Origin: Streptosporangium sp. NBC_01495
GTDB taxonomy: Bacteria > Actinomycetota > Actinomycetes > Streptosporangiales > Streptosporangiaceae
Direction of reading: 5' to 3'
DNA length: 64,000 nt
NCBI RefSeq assembly: GCF_036250735.1
Contig: NZ_CP109430.1
Location: 4,960,001-5,024,000 of the forward strand
Shown: positions 50,364-59,087 of the stretch, piece after piece
Numbering within the stretch: position 1 is the stretch's first letter
Layout of the letters: the number at the start of each line of letters is the position of its first letter
Notes under the pieces: generated by a model
Database searches by the model: none
Told to the model about the DNA's origin: nothing
The model's input: only the letters and a program-made list of their open reading frames with translations
Program-made: the position numbers and the translations under genes

Positions 50364-51521
50364 ATGGACATCAAGGACACAGCCCGGCCACTCGACGGCG
50401 CGGGCGTCTCGGCCTTCCTCCGATCGCTGCCCGCCCGCCCCCTGCTGCTCGGCCTGGGCGAGGCCAGGCACTTCGTGGGGGAGCTGGGCGAGGTGCGCAA
50501 CGAGATCTTCCGGCACCTCGTCGAGCACGAGGGCTACCGGTCGTTCGCGATCGAGAGCGACTGTCTCATGGGCCTGGTCGTGGACGACTACGTCACGACG
50601 GGCACGGGCACGCTCGACGACGTCATGGAACGCGGCTTCAGCCACAACTTCGGCGCGTTCCCGGCCAACCGCGACCTCGTGCGCTGGATGCGGACGTACA
50701 ACGAGGAGCATGAGGAAAAGCTCCGGTTCTTCGGGTTCGACGGCCCCCTGGAGTATTGGGCGGAGAGCCCGCGCCAGGCGCTCACCGCCCTCTACGCCCT
50801 CCTCGACGGCCTGCTCCCCTGCACCGAGGAGACCCTCGACACGCTGCTGGGCCCGGACGACCGGTGGGCGAACGAGGCCACGGCCATGGATCCGTCCCAG
50901 TCGATCGGCCGGTCCGCCGACGCCCAGCGGCTGCGGCTGATCGCCGACGACCTGGTGGCACTGCTCGACACGCAGGCGCCGCGGCTGAGCGCGGAGGACA
51001 GGGAGCTGGCGGCACTGTACGGGCGCACCGCCACCGGCCTGCTCCGCTACCACTACTGGATGGCCGACGCGTCCCCGGCACGGTGGGCCCGGCTGTCGGC
51101 CCTGCGGGACGCGATGATGGCCGGCAACCTGCGTGCCGTCGCGGAGCGCGGCCCGGCCCTGGTCTTCGCCCACAACATCCACCTGCAGCGGAACAAGAGC
51201 CTCATGCCGTTCGGTGACCAGCGGCTGGAGTGGTGGAGCGCGGGGGCGATCACCGAGGCGCACCTGGGCGAGCGGTACGCCTTCCTGGCCTCGGCCCTCG
51301 GCACGGTCGGCGACGATGTCCCGCCCCCGGACACCGTGGAGGGCATCCTGTCCGCACTCCCCTGGGACCACTCCCTCGTCGACGCCCGCCACCTGGCCGA
51401 AGCCGTCGCACAGCCGAGCCCGCGCATCTCGCGGGACCACGCCTATTTCCCGCTGGACCCGGCCCACCTCGACATGCTCGACGGCATCGTCTTCCTCAAG
51501 GAGACCGTCAACCGGGACTGA
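50364..51521 (+). CDS. Erythromycin esterase family protein, cytoplasmic
   Basis: A 385-residue homologue of Ere-type hydrolases without a signal peptide. The signature is GLGEARHFVGE (30-40), with E33 and H36 in the catalytic positions; ExAT of classical members is EAR here. The SFAIESDCLMGLVVDDY, GFDGPLEYW and LVFAHNIHLQRN segments complete the pattern. The ATG at 50364 follows an AT-rich promoter-like stretch without a clear ribosome-binding site. It is only distantly similar to the secreted homologue at 31725, so the two are not a recent duplication. Macrolide hydrolysis is possible but unproven. Confidence 0.88.
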   Translation: MDIKDTARPLDGAGVSAFLRSLPARPLLLGLGEARHFVGELGEVRNEIFRHLVEHEGYRSFAIESDCLMGLVVDDYVTTGTGTLDDVMERGFSHNFGAFPANRDLVRWMRTYNEEHEEKLRFFGFDGPLEYWAESPRQALTALYALLDGLLPCTEETLDTLLGPDDRWANEATAMDPSQSIGRSADAQRLRLIADDLVALLDTQAPRLSAEDRELAALYGRTATGLLRYHYWMADASPARWARLSALRDAMMAGNLRAVAERGPALVFAHNIHLQRNKSLMPFGDQRLEWWSAGAITEAHLGERYAFLASALGTVGDDVPPPDTVEGILSALPWDHSLVDARHLAEAVAQPSPRISRDHAYFPLDPAHLDMLDGIVFLKETVNRD

Positions 51522-51523
51522 CG

Positions 51524-51559
51524 GCGCACGGCTGTCGGCCCGGCCGGACAGCCGTGCGC
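51524..51559 (+). terminator. Terminator of the second esterase gene
   Basis: A perfect 13-bp stem, GCGCACGGCTGTC (51524-51536) and its complement (51547-51559), begins three bases after the stop. Confidence 0.8.
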
Positions 51560-51710
51560 ACCATCCATGCCCGCCCCCGCCGCGAGCGGATCCTCAGGTC
51601 CCCGGGCGCCCGCCGCCTTCCGGCTCCGGCGCGCCGGGCGCGTGACGGAGATCCCGAAGATGACCGTCCCCGACCGGGCCGCACCACTCCGACGGGCCTG
51701 AACGTTTCCG

Positions 51711-51743
51711 GGTACGGCCTCACGGTGACCGCGAGGCCGTACC
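51711..51743. terminator. Hairpin between convergent genes
   Basis: GGTACGGCCTC (51711-51721) pairs with GAGGCCGTACC (51733-51743). It lies downstream of the DoxX-like gene and between it and the esterase, so it probably stops minus-strand transcription. Confidence 0.65.
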
Positions 51744-51791
51744 GCTCTTCCCTGCGGGGAGCGGGCCTCGTGTTGTCCGCGGACGGGGTGG

Positions 51792-52391
51792 TCATCGGAG
51801 GATGGGGTGGCGGCGCACCAGGGGGGTGGTGGCCCACCAGGTGCCGATGCCCCAGGTGGTGCCGGCGCCGGTCAGGGCCAGACCGGTCAGGACGATTGCG
51901 TAGATGAGGTGGTCGTCGATGAAGGGGTTGGTCTCCAGGGGCAGTGCGGCGGCCCACATCAGGACCATCATCAGGCCGCCGGCGACGGCGGCGACGCGCA
52001 GGCCCGCACCCAACAGGAGGGCGGTGCCGACTCCCAGCAGGCCGAGCATGAACAGCCAGTCGACCCACCCCTGTCCGGCCAGGGCGCTGAACACCCCGCC
52101 CAGAGCGTTCTCGCCGGTGCCCTTGAGGAAGCCGGTGGTGGGACTGGCCCCGTTGATCCAGGCCCGCTCGGCGGGAGTGGCGAACCCCCAGCCGAAGACC
52201 TTGTCCACGAACGCCCACAGGAAGACCCAGCCCAGGCCGATGCGGGCGACCGCCCAGGCGTAGTCGACCGGACGCCTGGCGGCCCGGCGCTCGACGGCCG
52301 AAGGCTCGACAACCGGTGCGGGGACGACCTGTGCGGGAACGGCACCCGTTACCGGTCCGGTGTGAACGTCGTATCCGTGAGTGGTGGCCAT
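51792..52391 (-). CDS. DoxX-like membrane protein
   Basis: A 199-residue protein with a Pro/Val-rich N-terminus of about 40 residues and four or five helices: YAWAVARIGLGWVFLWAFVDK with the family charged residues, GWVDWLFMLGLLGVGTALLLG, and so on. DoxX relatives are subunits of quinol or thiosulfate oxidoreductases or redox-protective complexes. An exact 17-bp copy of the DosR/DevR-like box lies 130 bases before the start, which ties it to the Usp gene. Confidence 0.85.
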   Translation of the reverse strand: MATTHGYDVHTGPVTGAVPAQVVPAPVVEPSAVERRAARRPVDYAWAVARIGLGWVFLWAFVDKVFGWGFATPAERAWINGASPTTGFLKGTGENALGGVFSALAGQGWVDWLFMLGLLGVGTALLLGAGLRVAAVAGGLMMVLMWAAALPLETNPFIDDHLIYAIVLTGLALTGAGTTWGIGTWWATTPLVRRHPILR

Positions 52392-52520
52392 GACGGCTCC
52401 CCTTTCCCTGGTGCTCCGTGGTGTTCGGCGGTCTTGGTGACGTCCTCATCACACCGTTTCCCGAAGCCCGGCCACAGTGCCGTACGGACCGCGTCGCGGC
52501 CTCGAACGTCCCTCCCCCTC

Positions 52521-52537
52521 GGGACCTTCGGCCCTGT
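52521..52537. promoter_or_regulatory. DosR/DevR-like palindromic box, copy 2
   Basis: Identical over 17 bases (GGGACCTTCGGCCCTGT) to the site before the Usp gene at 48698. It sits 130 bases upstream of the DoxX-like gene. The same CTCCCCCTCG words flank both copies. Confidence 0.6.
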
Positions 52538-52583
52538 CGCCGACCGAGCGCGCCGTCAGGGCCACAGGGCCGTCTCCGGGAAG

Positions 52584-52601
52584 ACCGACACCGGTGTCGG
52601 T
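52584..52601. promoter_or_regulatory. Perfect 18-bp palindrome
   Basis: ACCGACACCGGTGTCGGT reads the same on both strands, a typical repressor operator shape. It lies 60 bases right of the DosR-like box and 390 bases before the SARP gene. The protein that would bind it is unknown. Confidence 0.45.
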
Positions 52602-52994
52602 GCGTACGGGTTGAGCAAGGAGAAAGTCCTCCTTTAGCCGCAGGGACGATGCTGCATGCGCATCGCGGAGCGTTGAAGGGACGCCATGGGCCGGCCGGGC
52701 CGCCTCGCGGAGCGGGCTGGACGTACGAGGGGACGGCACACACCCAGCCGAATTCGCGGACGTCGTCCCGGCGACGAGCCGACGGACCGTCACCGGCCGG
52801 CTTCCGCGGCGGCCGGTTCGCCGGGCGCGTCGTGGTGATCGGCGGAGACGGTGACTACGGCGACTACGCACCCGGTGGTGGGGTCGTACGCACTTCCGCT
52901 GATGGCAACCGGCTCATCCATCGCAAGAATGGCGCCAGCCGGCAAAAAGGATCGATCACCACTTGATGCCAGGCTCAAGCCACTCGGGAGACAG

Positions 52995-53753
52995 ATGAGA
53001 TACGAACTGCTCGGGCCACTCCAACTGGTGGACGAGAGAACGCACACGGTCAACGCGCCCAAGGTGGAGACCTTGCTGGCCGCCCTGCTGATCCGCGCGA
53101 ACCAGCCGGTCTCGACGGATGAGCTGATCGACGAGTTGTGGGGAAACGCGCCGCCCCGGCGGGCCCGTGCCGCGCTGCACGTCTACATCTCCCATCTGCG
53201 TAAGAACTTCGTCCAACCGGCGGTCGACGGCGCGACGATCAGGACCCACGCGCAGGGGTACCTGCTGGAGGTCGAGAAGCCGTCGGTCGACGTGTTCCTC
53301 CTTCGGGCGCTGCACGCCGAGGGGCGGGCCGTGCCGGAGACCGATCCGGAGCGGGCGCTGGACGTCTCCGCCGCCGCCGCCGGCCTGTTCCGCGGGCCGG
53401 TCCTGACGGGGATCAACAACGGGCTCATCGTGGGCACCTTCGCCCGGTGGGCGGAGGAGGTGCGGCTGGAGTGCCTGGAGACGGTCGCGCGCTGCTCGCT
53501 GCGGCTCGGAAGGCACCGGGAGCTGATCGGCGACCTGTCGGCGTGGGTCGAGGAGTACCCGCTGAACGAGAATCTCCGCGAGCACCTCATGCTGGCCCTC
53601 TACCGCTCCGGCCGGCGGGCCGAGGCGCTGGAGGTCTTCCAGTCCGCCCGGCAGGCGCTACGGGAGGAACTCGGCCTCGATCCGCGCAGGACGATGCGCA
53701 GGCTGCAGTTCGCGATCCTCGAGGCGGACACCGACTACGCGATCGCGGGCTGA
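52995..53753 (+). CDS. SARP-family transcriptional activator
   Basis: A 252-residue Streptomyces antibiotic regulatory protein. It has an OmpR-like winged helix (RYELLGPLQLVDERTHTVNAPKVETLLAALLIRA, RARAALHVYISHLRKNF) and a bacterial transcriptional activation domain (SVDVFLLRALHAEGRAV, RLECLETVARCSLRLGRHRELIGDL, NENLREHLMLALYRSGRRAEAL). No ATPase part follows, so it is a small SARP such as RedD or ActII-4. The ATG at 52995 has GGGAG four bases upstream. SARPs usually activate a neighbouring biosynthetic cluster. Confidence 0.93.
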   Translation: MRYELLGPLQLVDERTHTVNAPKVETLLAALLIRANQPVSTDELIDELWGNAPPRRARAALHVYISHLRKNFVQPAVDGATIRTHAQGYLLEVEKPSVDVFLLRALHAEGRAVPETDPERALDVSAAAAGLFRGPVLTGINNGLIVGTFARWAEEVRLECLETVARCSLRLGRHRELIGDLSAWVEEYPLNENLREHLMLALYRSGRRAEALEVFQSARQALREELGLDPRRTMRRLQFAILEADTDYAIAG

Positions 53754-53757
53754 GACA

Positions 53758-53789
53758 CCGGCACCGTCCCCCTCGCAGGACGGTGCCGG
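53758..53789. terminator. Terminator between SARP and MFS genes
   Basis: CCGGCACCGTCC (53758-53769) pairs with GGACGGTGCCGG (53778-53789), 12 bp perfect, between the stops of convergent genes, so it may act in both directions. Confidence 0.8.
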
Positions 53790-53803
53790 CGCTGACGTCC
53801 CGC

Positions 53804-55225
53804 TCAGCCCCGGGCCGGTTCGGTCCGGCGCGCCCCGGGACCGAACCAGAAGAGCAGCGCCACCACGAGGGCCAGCGCTATCGCCGCGCAGGCCCAGGCG
53901 AACACCGACGAGATGTTCTCCGCGATGCCGCCGCCTCCGGTGAACGGGATCAGCAGGGCCGCCAGGCCCAGCGACCCTCCGACGGTCAGTGCCGTCTGCA
54001 GCAGGCCGGCGGTGACGCCCGCGTACTCGGGCGGGGCGGTGGTCAGAATGATCATGTTGAACGGGATGATGGCCACGCCGACGCCGAGTCCTATGACGAC
54101 GAGCGCCGGGAGTACACCGGCCAGGTAGGTGCTGTCGGCGCCGAGGCGGGTCAGCCACGCCACCCCTGCCAGTACCACGACCAGGCCGAGCACCGCGCGG
54201 ACCTGCAGGCTCACGGCCGCGATGTGCTTGGTGAGCAGCTGGGTGACGATGAGCAGCGCCAGGCCGAAGGGCAGGATGGCCAGCCCGCTCCGCAGCGCGT
54301 CCAGCCCGAGCACGCCCTGCAGGTACTGGACCAGGTAGATCAGAAAACCGGTGAGCACCGCCGCGAGCAGCAGCAGGCACAGGAGGGCTCCCGCCCGTTG
54401 CCTGCCGGCGAAGACCACCAGCGGCAGAAGCGGCTCCTCGATGCGCCGGTCCCACACCAACAGCGCCGCCGCCATCACGACCGCCACACCCAGTGAGATC
54501 AGGGCCCCGGTCTCGCCCCAGCCGTTCTCGGCGGCGCGTACCAGCCCGTAGACGGCGGCGGTGACGGCCACGGTGCCCAGCAGGGCGCTCAGCAGGCCGA
54601 GCGGGCGCGGCCGGGTGGCCTCGTCGCGCAGGCCGAGCACCTTGACGGAGAGGGCGATGATGAGCAGGCCGATGGGCACGTTGATCAGCAGACTCCAGCG
54701 CCAGTCCCCCGCCCAGGTCAGCACGCCGCCCAGGACCATGCCGGCGGAGGCCCCCAGCCCGGCGACGGTGGAGTACAGGCCGAAGGCGCGCTGCCGGCGC
54801 TCCCCTTCGAAGACGATCGCCAGCAGCGCCAGGCCGGTCGGGCCGGCGATGGCCGCGCCGGCACCCTGCAGGACCCGGCCGAGCAGCATGACCTCCAGGT
54901 TGGGCGCGAGACCGGCCAGCAGCGAGGCCACGACGACCAGCCCGATTCCGGCGAGGAAGACCCGGCGGTGGCCGAGCACGTCACCGAGCCGGCCCGCGAG
55001 CAGCAGGAGCCCGCCGAAGGCGAGGAGGAAACCGTTCGGCACCCACGACCCGCCGGTGATCGAGAGTCCCAGGTCGGACTGCAGGGTCGGCAGCGCGACG
55101 TTCACGATGGTGCCGTCGAGCTGCAACATGAACTCCGCGCCGACTATCGCGGTGAGCGTGAGGGCCCACGGCCGGGCCGGGGCGTCCCGGGCCGGAACGC
55201 CGTCGGAGACGCTGTCGGTACTCAT
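53804..55225 (-). CDS. MFS transporter, DHA2 drug-efflux type
   Basis: A 473-residue, 14-helix exporter: MLQLDGTIVNVALPTLQSDLG in helix 1, AGRLGDVLGHRRVF (motif A) and the antiporter motif in ASAGMVLGGVLTWAGDWRWSLLINVP. GGAGG precedes the ATG at 55225. It is divergent from a TetR gene and probably exports the compound made by the cluster to its right, or protects against a related toxin. It is only distantly similar to the MFS protein at 39215. Confidence 0.93.
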   Translation of the reverse strand: MSTDSVSDGVPARDAPARPWALTLTAIVGAEFMLQLDGTIVNVALPTLQSDLGLSITGGSWVPNGFLLAFGGLLLLAGRLGDVLGHRRVFLAGIGLVVVASLLAGLAPNLEVMLLGRVLQGAGAAIAGPTGLALLAIVFEGERRQRAFGLYSTVAGLGASAGMVLGGVLTWAGDWRWSLLINVPIGLLIIALSVKVLGLRDEATRPRPLGLLSALLGTVAVTAAVYGLVRAAENGWGETGALISLGVAVVMAAALLVWDRRIEEPLLPLVVFAGRQRAGALLCLLLLAAVLTGFLIYLVQYLQGVLGLDALRSGLAILPFGLALLIVTQLLTKHIAAVSLQVRAVLGLVVVLAGVAWLTRLGADSTYLAGVLPALVVIGLGVGVAIIPFNMIILTTAPPEYAGVTAGLLQTALTVGGSLGLAALLIPFTGGGGIAENISSVFAWACAAIALALVVALLFWFGPGARRTEPARG

Positions 55226-55256
55226 GAAACCTCCAAGGCCGATCACCCGGACACAC

Positions 55257-55342
55257 CCTGAGGAACCCTCAGGTTAGAGGCCGGAACTATACTGAGGAAG
55301 TCTCAGCTTGGATGAGGAAGAGTCAAGCTGAGGGCGCCTCAG
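55257..55342. promoter_or_regulatory. Three CTGAGG-N3-CCTCAG operators
   Basis: Inverted repeats lie at 55258-55272 and 55328-55342 (both CTGAGG-N3-CCTCAG) and, slightly degenerate, at 55292-55306. Centres are 34 and 36 bases apart. They fill the gap between the MFS and TetR genes, as expected of a TetR repressor controlling both. Confidence 0.75.
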
Positions 55343-55362
55343 TATGTCAAGCGGGAGGTTCG

Positions 55363-55962
55363 ATGACGACCGGCACGCCCCACATCGCCCAACGCCCCAG
55401 ACGGGCCGACGGCCGGCGCAACTACGACGCGATCCTGGCCGCGGCCCGCAAGGCGTTCGAGGCCGACGGCTCCGAGGCGTCGCTGGAGAACATCGCCGCC
55501 CAGGCCGGCGTGGCGATCGGCACGCTGTACCGGCACTTCCCCGCCCGCGCCTCACTGGTGGAGGCCGCCACCAGGGACGGGCTGGCCGACCTCGTCGCCC
55601 ACGCCGAGCGGCTGGCCTCCTCCCCCGACCCGCTGCGGGCGCTGTCGGAGTGGATGGAGCAGGCCGTACGGCACTTCAGCACCTTCCGCGGACTGGTCGG
55701 CATCCTCGCGCAGAGCATGTACGACGAGGGAACCCCCTCGCACGCCATGTGCAACGCGATGCATCACGGCGGCGCGGACCTGCTTCGCGCCGCGCAGGCC
55801 GCCGGCCTGGTACGCGCCGACCTGACCCCCGACGAGCTGTTCGACATCCTCAGCGGTGCCGCCTGGGTGCGCGAGCAGTCCCTGCCGTCCGGCAGGGACG
55901 GCAGCCCTCGCCTTCTCCGCCTCGTCCTGGAAGGGATCACCACGCGCGATCGGGAACCCTGA
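55363..55962 (+). CDS. TetR-family repressor
   Basis: A 199-residue regulator: N-terminal HTH with NYDAILAAARKAFEADG, ASLENIAAQAGVAIGTLYRHFP; C-terminal ligand domain typical of the TetR_C_33-like group (EQAVRHFSTFRGLVGILAQSMYD). GGGAGG precedes the ATG at 55363. It faces the MFS pump gene across three matching operators, so it should repress the pump and itself until a ligand binds. Confidence 0.93.
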   Translation: MTTGTPHIAQRPRRADGRRNYDAILAAARKAFEADGSEASLENIAAQAGVAIGTLYRHFPARASLVEAATRDGLADLVAHAERLASSPDPLRALSEWMEQAVRHFSTFRGLVGILAQSMYDEGTPSHAMCNAMHHGGADLLRAAQAAGLVRADLTPDELFDILSGAAWVREQSLPSGRDGSPRLLRLVLEGITTRDREP

Positions 55963-56040
55963 ACGGGCCGGACCAGCTCGCCCGTCCTCCGGCGGTGGGC
56001 GACCGGCCCCCGCACGGTCCTCCATCGATGGGTGGTGATA

Positions 56041-56075
56041 AAAACCAACTAATTTGGTAGGCTTATAGTGGTTTT
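56041..56075. promoter_or_regulatory. AT-rich inverted repeat before the LAL gene
   Basis: AAAACCA (56041-56047) and TGGTTTT (56069-56075) flank a TTATAG element, in a strongly AT-rich island. Probably the promoter region of the large LuxR-family gene that starts 140 bases later. Confidence 0.45.
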
Positions 56076-56213
56076 CGTCAGTGCCGGACCGGGGGGCCGA
56101 CACCCGAACCTCGCAGTCCGTCACCACCGGAAACGCCGGCCCACACGCACAAGGGAGCGCGATCAGGGCCACCCGTCGTTTTTCCTTCACGAACGCCTGA
56201 GGTCTCCACAGAC

Positions 56214-59000
56214 ATGAGTTCGTACGAAGAGAGCCTCCCCGACGCCGCATCGGTCGCCGTGGTACGCACAGCCGAACTGGACAGACTGCAGCACCTGACC
56301 TGGCAGCCTGGAAGCGAAGGGCGTCTCATCGCCGTGTTCGGCGAACCGGGGGCCGGCAAGACGCACCTGCTCTCCGCGCTCGTGCGGGACCGGCAGTGGA
56401 CCGTCCTGCCCGCCGCCGTCTACCGCTGCTCGCGCAGCGACCGGGAGGGCACGATGAACACCGTCAGAAAGATGCTGCGGCGGGCCCGGTTGTCCTCCGA
56501 GCGTCACCGGGAGCCGCCGGGGGTGACCGGCCTGTCACGGCACCGGCGGCAGCCGGACCGCGAGCTGGTGGTGATCGAGGACGCCCACCTCGCCGACGAG
56601 CGGACCATTCACGAGCTGGCCGGGATCGCCGAAGGCGCCTCCCCGCCGCTGGTGGACGTGGTCGTGTCGCTGCGTCCCCGGCAGACGCCCGAGGCGTTGA
56701 CCGAGGCCGTCTCCCTCGGCGCGGCCTTCGGCCGCACCGCGCGCATCGAGCTGGCATCGCTCAGCGACGAGCAGATGCTCGCCATGACGCCCGTCCCTCC
56801 TCCGTACGATCTCCGCCGTCGCAGCCGCGGTAACCCGTTCAACCTGCGCGCCCTGCAGTCCCTCGATCACAGCGCGCGGTCCGGAAGTGACACCGCCGTC
56901 GCCCCGTTCGAGTTCACCGTGCTCACCGAGGTCCGGGGCCTCACACTGAACGAGCGCTACGTGCTGAACGCCGCGGCGATCCTGCGCTCGCGGTTCGACG
57001 TCGAGTTGCTCGCCGAGGTCGCCGAACTGGACGGGCTGGTGGTCTCCGCCGCCGTACGCGGACTGGTCCGGCGCGACCTGGTGCGGGTCGAGCCGGTCGG
57101 CGCGCTGTTCTCCGTCCGGGACGAGGTCTTCGGCACGCTGCTGCGCAGGACGATCGACCCCTGCTGGGCCACCCGCGCCCACCAGCGCGCCCTGCGCCTG
57201 CTCTCCGCCCGCGGCCAGGTCGGCACACAGCTCGGCTTTCACCTGGTCAGCTCGCTGTCACGGGTCCGCGCGAGCGAGCTGGCGCGGATCGTGGACGCCT
57301 CCTACGAGATAATGGAGACGGACGTCGCGGAGTGCGTCTCCTGGCTCACACCGGTGATCGCCGAGGCACCCGTCTCCAGCGAGATCGGGATGCGCGCCCG
57401 GCTGGCACTGAGCACGGCCTTCGGGCGGATCGGGCGGATGACCGAGAGCCGGGACCTGCTCTTCCTGGTGCACGAGTCCGGCGGCTCGGTGGACCCGCTC
57501 GTGCTGGCCGGGCAGGTCGCCTCCGTGTCGATGGTCGAGGCCGTGCTCAGCCAGGACGTGCAGACCCTCGGCCTGCTCAACGAGTATCTCGCCCGGCCGG
57601 ACCTGCGACGCTCACCGCTCTGGCCGCGTCTGGTGTTCGCGCGGGGCTTCCGCACGACCATGCTCGGCCGGATACCGGGGAGGGCCGAGACCGAGCGGGC
57701 CCTCCAGGCGGCCCGCGCCGGTCGCGACGACCTCACCGCCGCCGGCCTGCTCGGTCTCCGGGCGCTGGAGGCGACCTTCTCCGGCGAGGTGGAGCGGGCG
57801 CTGGCCGACGCGACCGACGCGGGCGAGATGCTGGACCGCGCTCCGGAGCACCTGGTGGCGCGCCACCTGGAGGGCCTGTTCGTGGTCGTCCTCGCCCACC
57901 TCTACCTGGGCCGCTACGTGGACGCCCAGCGGCAGGTACGACGGGGCGTCGACGTCGCCCGCCACTGCCAGCGGATCTTCCTGCTCCCGGCGCTGCTGGT
58001 CCTGCTCAGTGAGTCCGAGCGCCACCTCGGACAGCTCGAACAGGCACGCGAGGCCGCCAACGCCGCCATCATCGAGTCCGGCCCGGACAACTCCCTCCGG
58101 CACACCCAGGCGGTCGCGCTCAAGTCCGCGGCCGAGGTCTGGATGCAGCCGGTGGGCAGCGGGAGGGCCAGGTCCCTCGCGCAGCAGGCACTGGCCCGGC
58201 AGTCACCGTCGCAGGCCAACGTCAACGGAAGCGCCTCGATCGCCGCGCTGACCCTCGCCAGATGCGCGTGGCTCGACGGCGACCCCGCGCACTGCGTCGC
58301 CCTCCTGCTCAACGAGGGCAAGGGAGCCGACCTGCTGACCGTCCCCGTGGCCTACCGGAACACCGTCTGGGAGATGCTGTGCGCCGCCGGGATGGACGCC
58401 GGCATGCCTCTGGACGGCTGGGTGCGAAGAAGCCAGGAACACGCCCGCGCCGTTCCGATGCCGCACAACCTCGCCTACGCGGACCTCACCCGGGGGCACC
58501 TCTGCCGCGTGCGGGGTTCGCTCGCCGAGGCGGCGCAGTGCTACCACGACGCGGCCGATCGTTTCGCGTCGGTGGGAATGGGGATCGAGCAGTGCTACGC
58601 GCTGGGGCAGGCGGCACGCGTACTCGGCGAACTCGGCCAGGCCGACCGGTCGTCCCGCACGGCCAGGCTCGCCGCCGAGATGGCACACCGGTCGGGGGCG
58701 GTGACCATGCTCGACTGGCTCGGCAGGCAGGTGACCGTACCGGTTCCCGCGGAGCTCGAACCGGAGACCGGACCCGTGGAGATGTTCGGCCGGCTCACGC
58801 ACCGCGAGCGTGAGATCGCACTGCTCATCTGCACGGGCATGAAGCGCCGCGAGATCGCCGACCGGCTCACCATCAGCATGCGGACCGTCGACGTTCACCT
58901 GACCCGGATCTATCGGAAGACCGGGGTGAGCTCCCGGATGGAACTCGCCCTGGCGACACGGCGGAAAGCGGCCGCCCACGACTACGCCGCACGCTTTTAG
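56214..59000 (+). CDS. LuxR-family LAL regulator with AAA ATPase domain
   Basis: A 928-residue cluster-type activator. It has a Walker A GEPGAGKT at 43-50, a Walker B-like LVVIEDAHL at about 117-125, a long helical TPR-like middle and a C-terminal LuxR HTH (LTHREREIALLICTGMKRREIADRLTISMRTVDVHLTRIYRKTG). LAL proteins often switch on polyketide clusters (for example the PikD type). The ATPase domain is somewhat short. It is preceded by an AT-rich promoter island and followed by the beta-barrel protein gene on the same strand. Confidence 0.93.
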   Translation: MSSYEESLPDAASVAVVRTAELDRLQHLTWQPGSEGRLIAVFGEPGAGKTHLLSALVRDRQWTVLPAAVYRCSRSDREGTMNTVRKMLRRARLSSERHREPPGVTGLSRHRRQPDRELVVIEDAHLADERTIHELAGIAEGASPPLVDVVVSLRPRQTPEALTEAVSLGAAFGRTARIELASLSDEQMLAMTPVPPPYDLRRRSRGNPFNLRALQSLDHSARSGSDTAVAPFEFTVLTEVRGLTLNERYVLNAAAILRSRFDVELLAEVAELDGLVVSAAVRGLVRRDLVRVEPVGALFSVRDEVFGTLLRRTIDPCWATRAHQRALRLLSARGQVGTQLGFHLVSSLSRVRASELARIVDASYEIMETDVAECVSWLTPVIAEAPVSSEIGMRARLALSTAFGRIGRMTESRDLLFLVHESGGSVDPLVLAGQVASVSMVEAVLSQDVQTLGLLNEYLARPDLRRSPLWPRLVFARGFRTTMLGRIPGRAETERALQAARAGRDDLTAAGLLGLRALEATFSGEVERALADATDAGEMLDRAPEHLVARHLEGLFVVVLAHLYLGRYVDAQRQVRRGVDVARHCQRIFLLPALLVLLSESERHLGQLEQAREAANAAIIESGPDNSLRHTQAVALKSAAEVWMQPVGSGRARSLAQQALARQSPSQANVNGSASIAALTLARCAWLDGDPAHCVALLLNEGKGADLLTVPVAYRNTVWEMLCAAGMDAGMPLDGWVRRSQEHARAVPMPHNLAYADLTRGHLCRVRGSLAEAAQCYHDAADRFASVGMGIEQCYALGQAARVLGELGQADRSSRTARLAAEMAHRSGAVTMLDWLGRQVTVPVPAELEPETGPVEMFGRLTHREREIALLICTGMKRREIADRLTISMRTVDVHLTRIYRKTGVSSRMELALATRRKAAAHDYAARF

Positions 59001-59087
59001 GACCACTTGAGTTGTTCTTCCTAATGTCGGTTCCTGCGAGCCTCCGCGATCCGGACGGCGGCTCGGGATGCCGCCCAGGAGGCGATC

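Larger units (their letters stand above)
52392..52994. other. Long intergenic region with two palindromes
   Basis: About 600 bases. It has the DosR/DevR-like box at 52521 and an 18-bp perfect palindrome at 52584. Open frames on both strands are shadow-like. The promoter of the SARP gene should lie near its right end. Confidence 0.5.
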
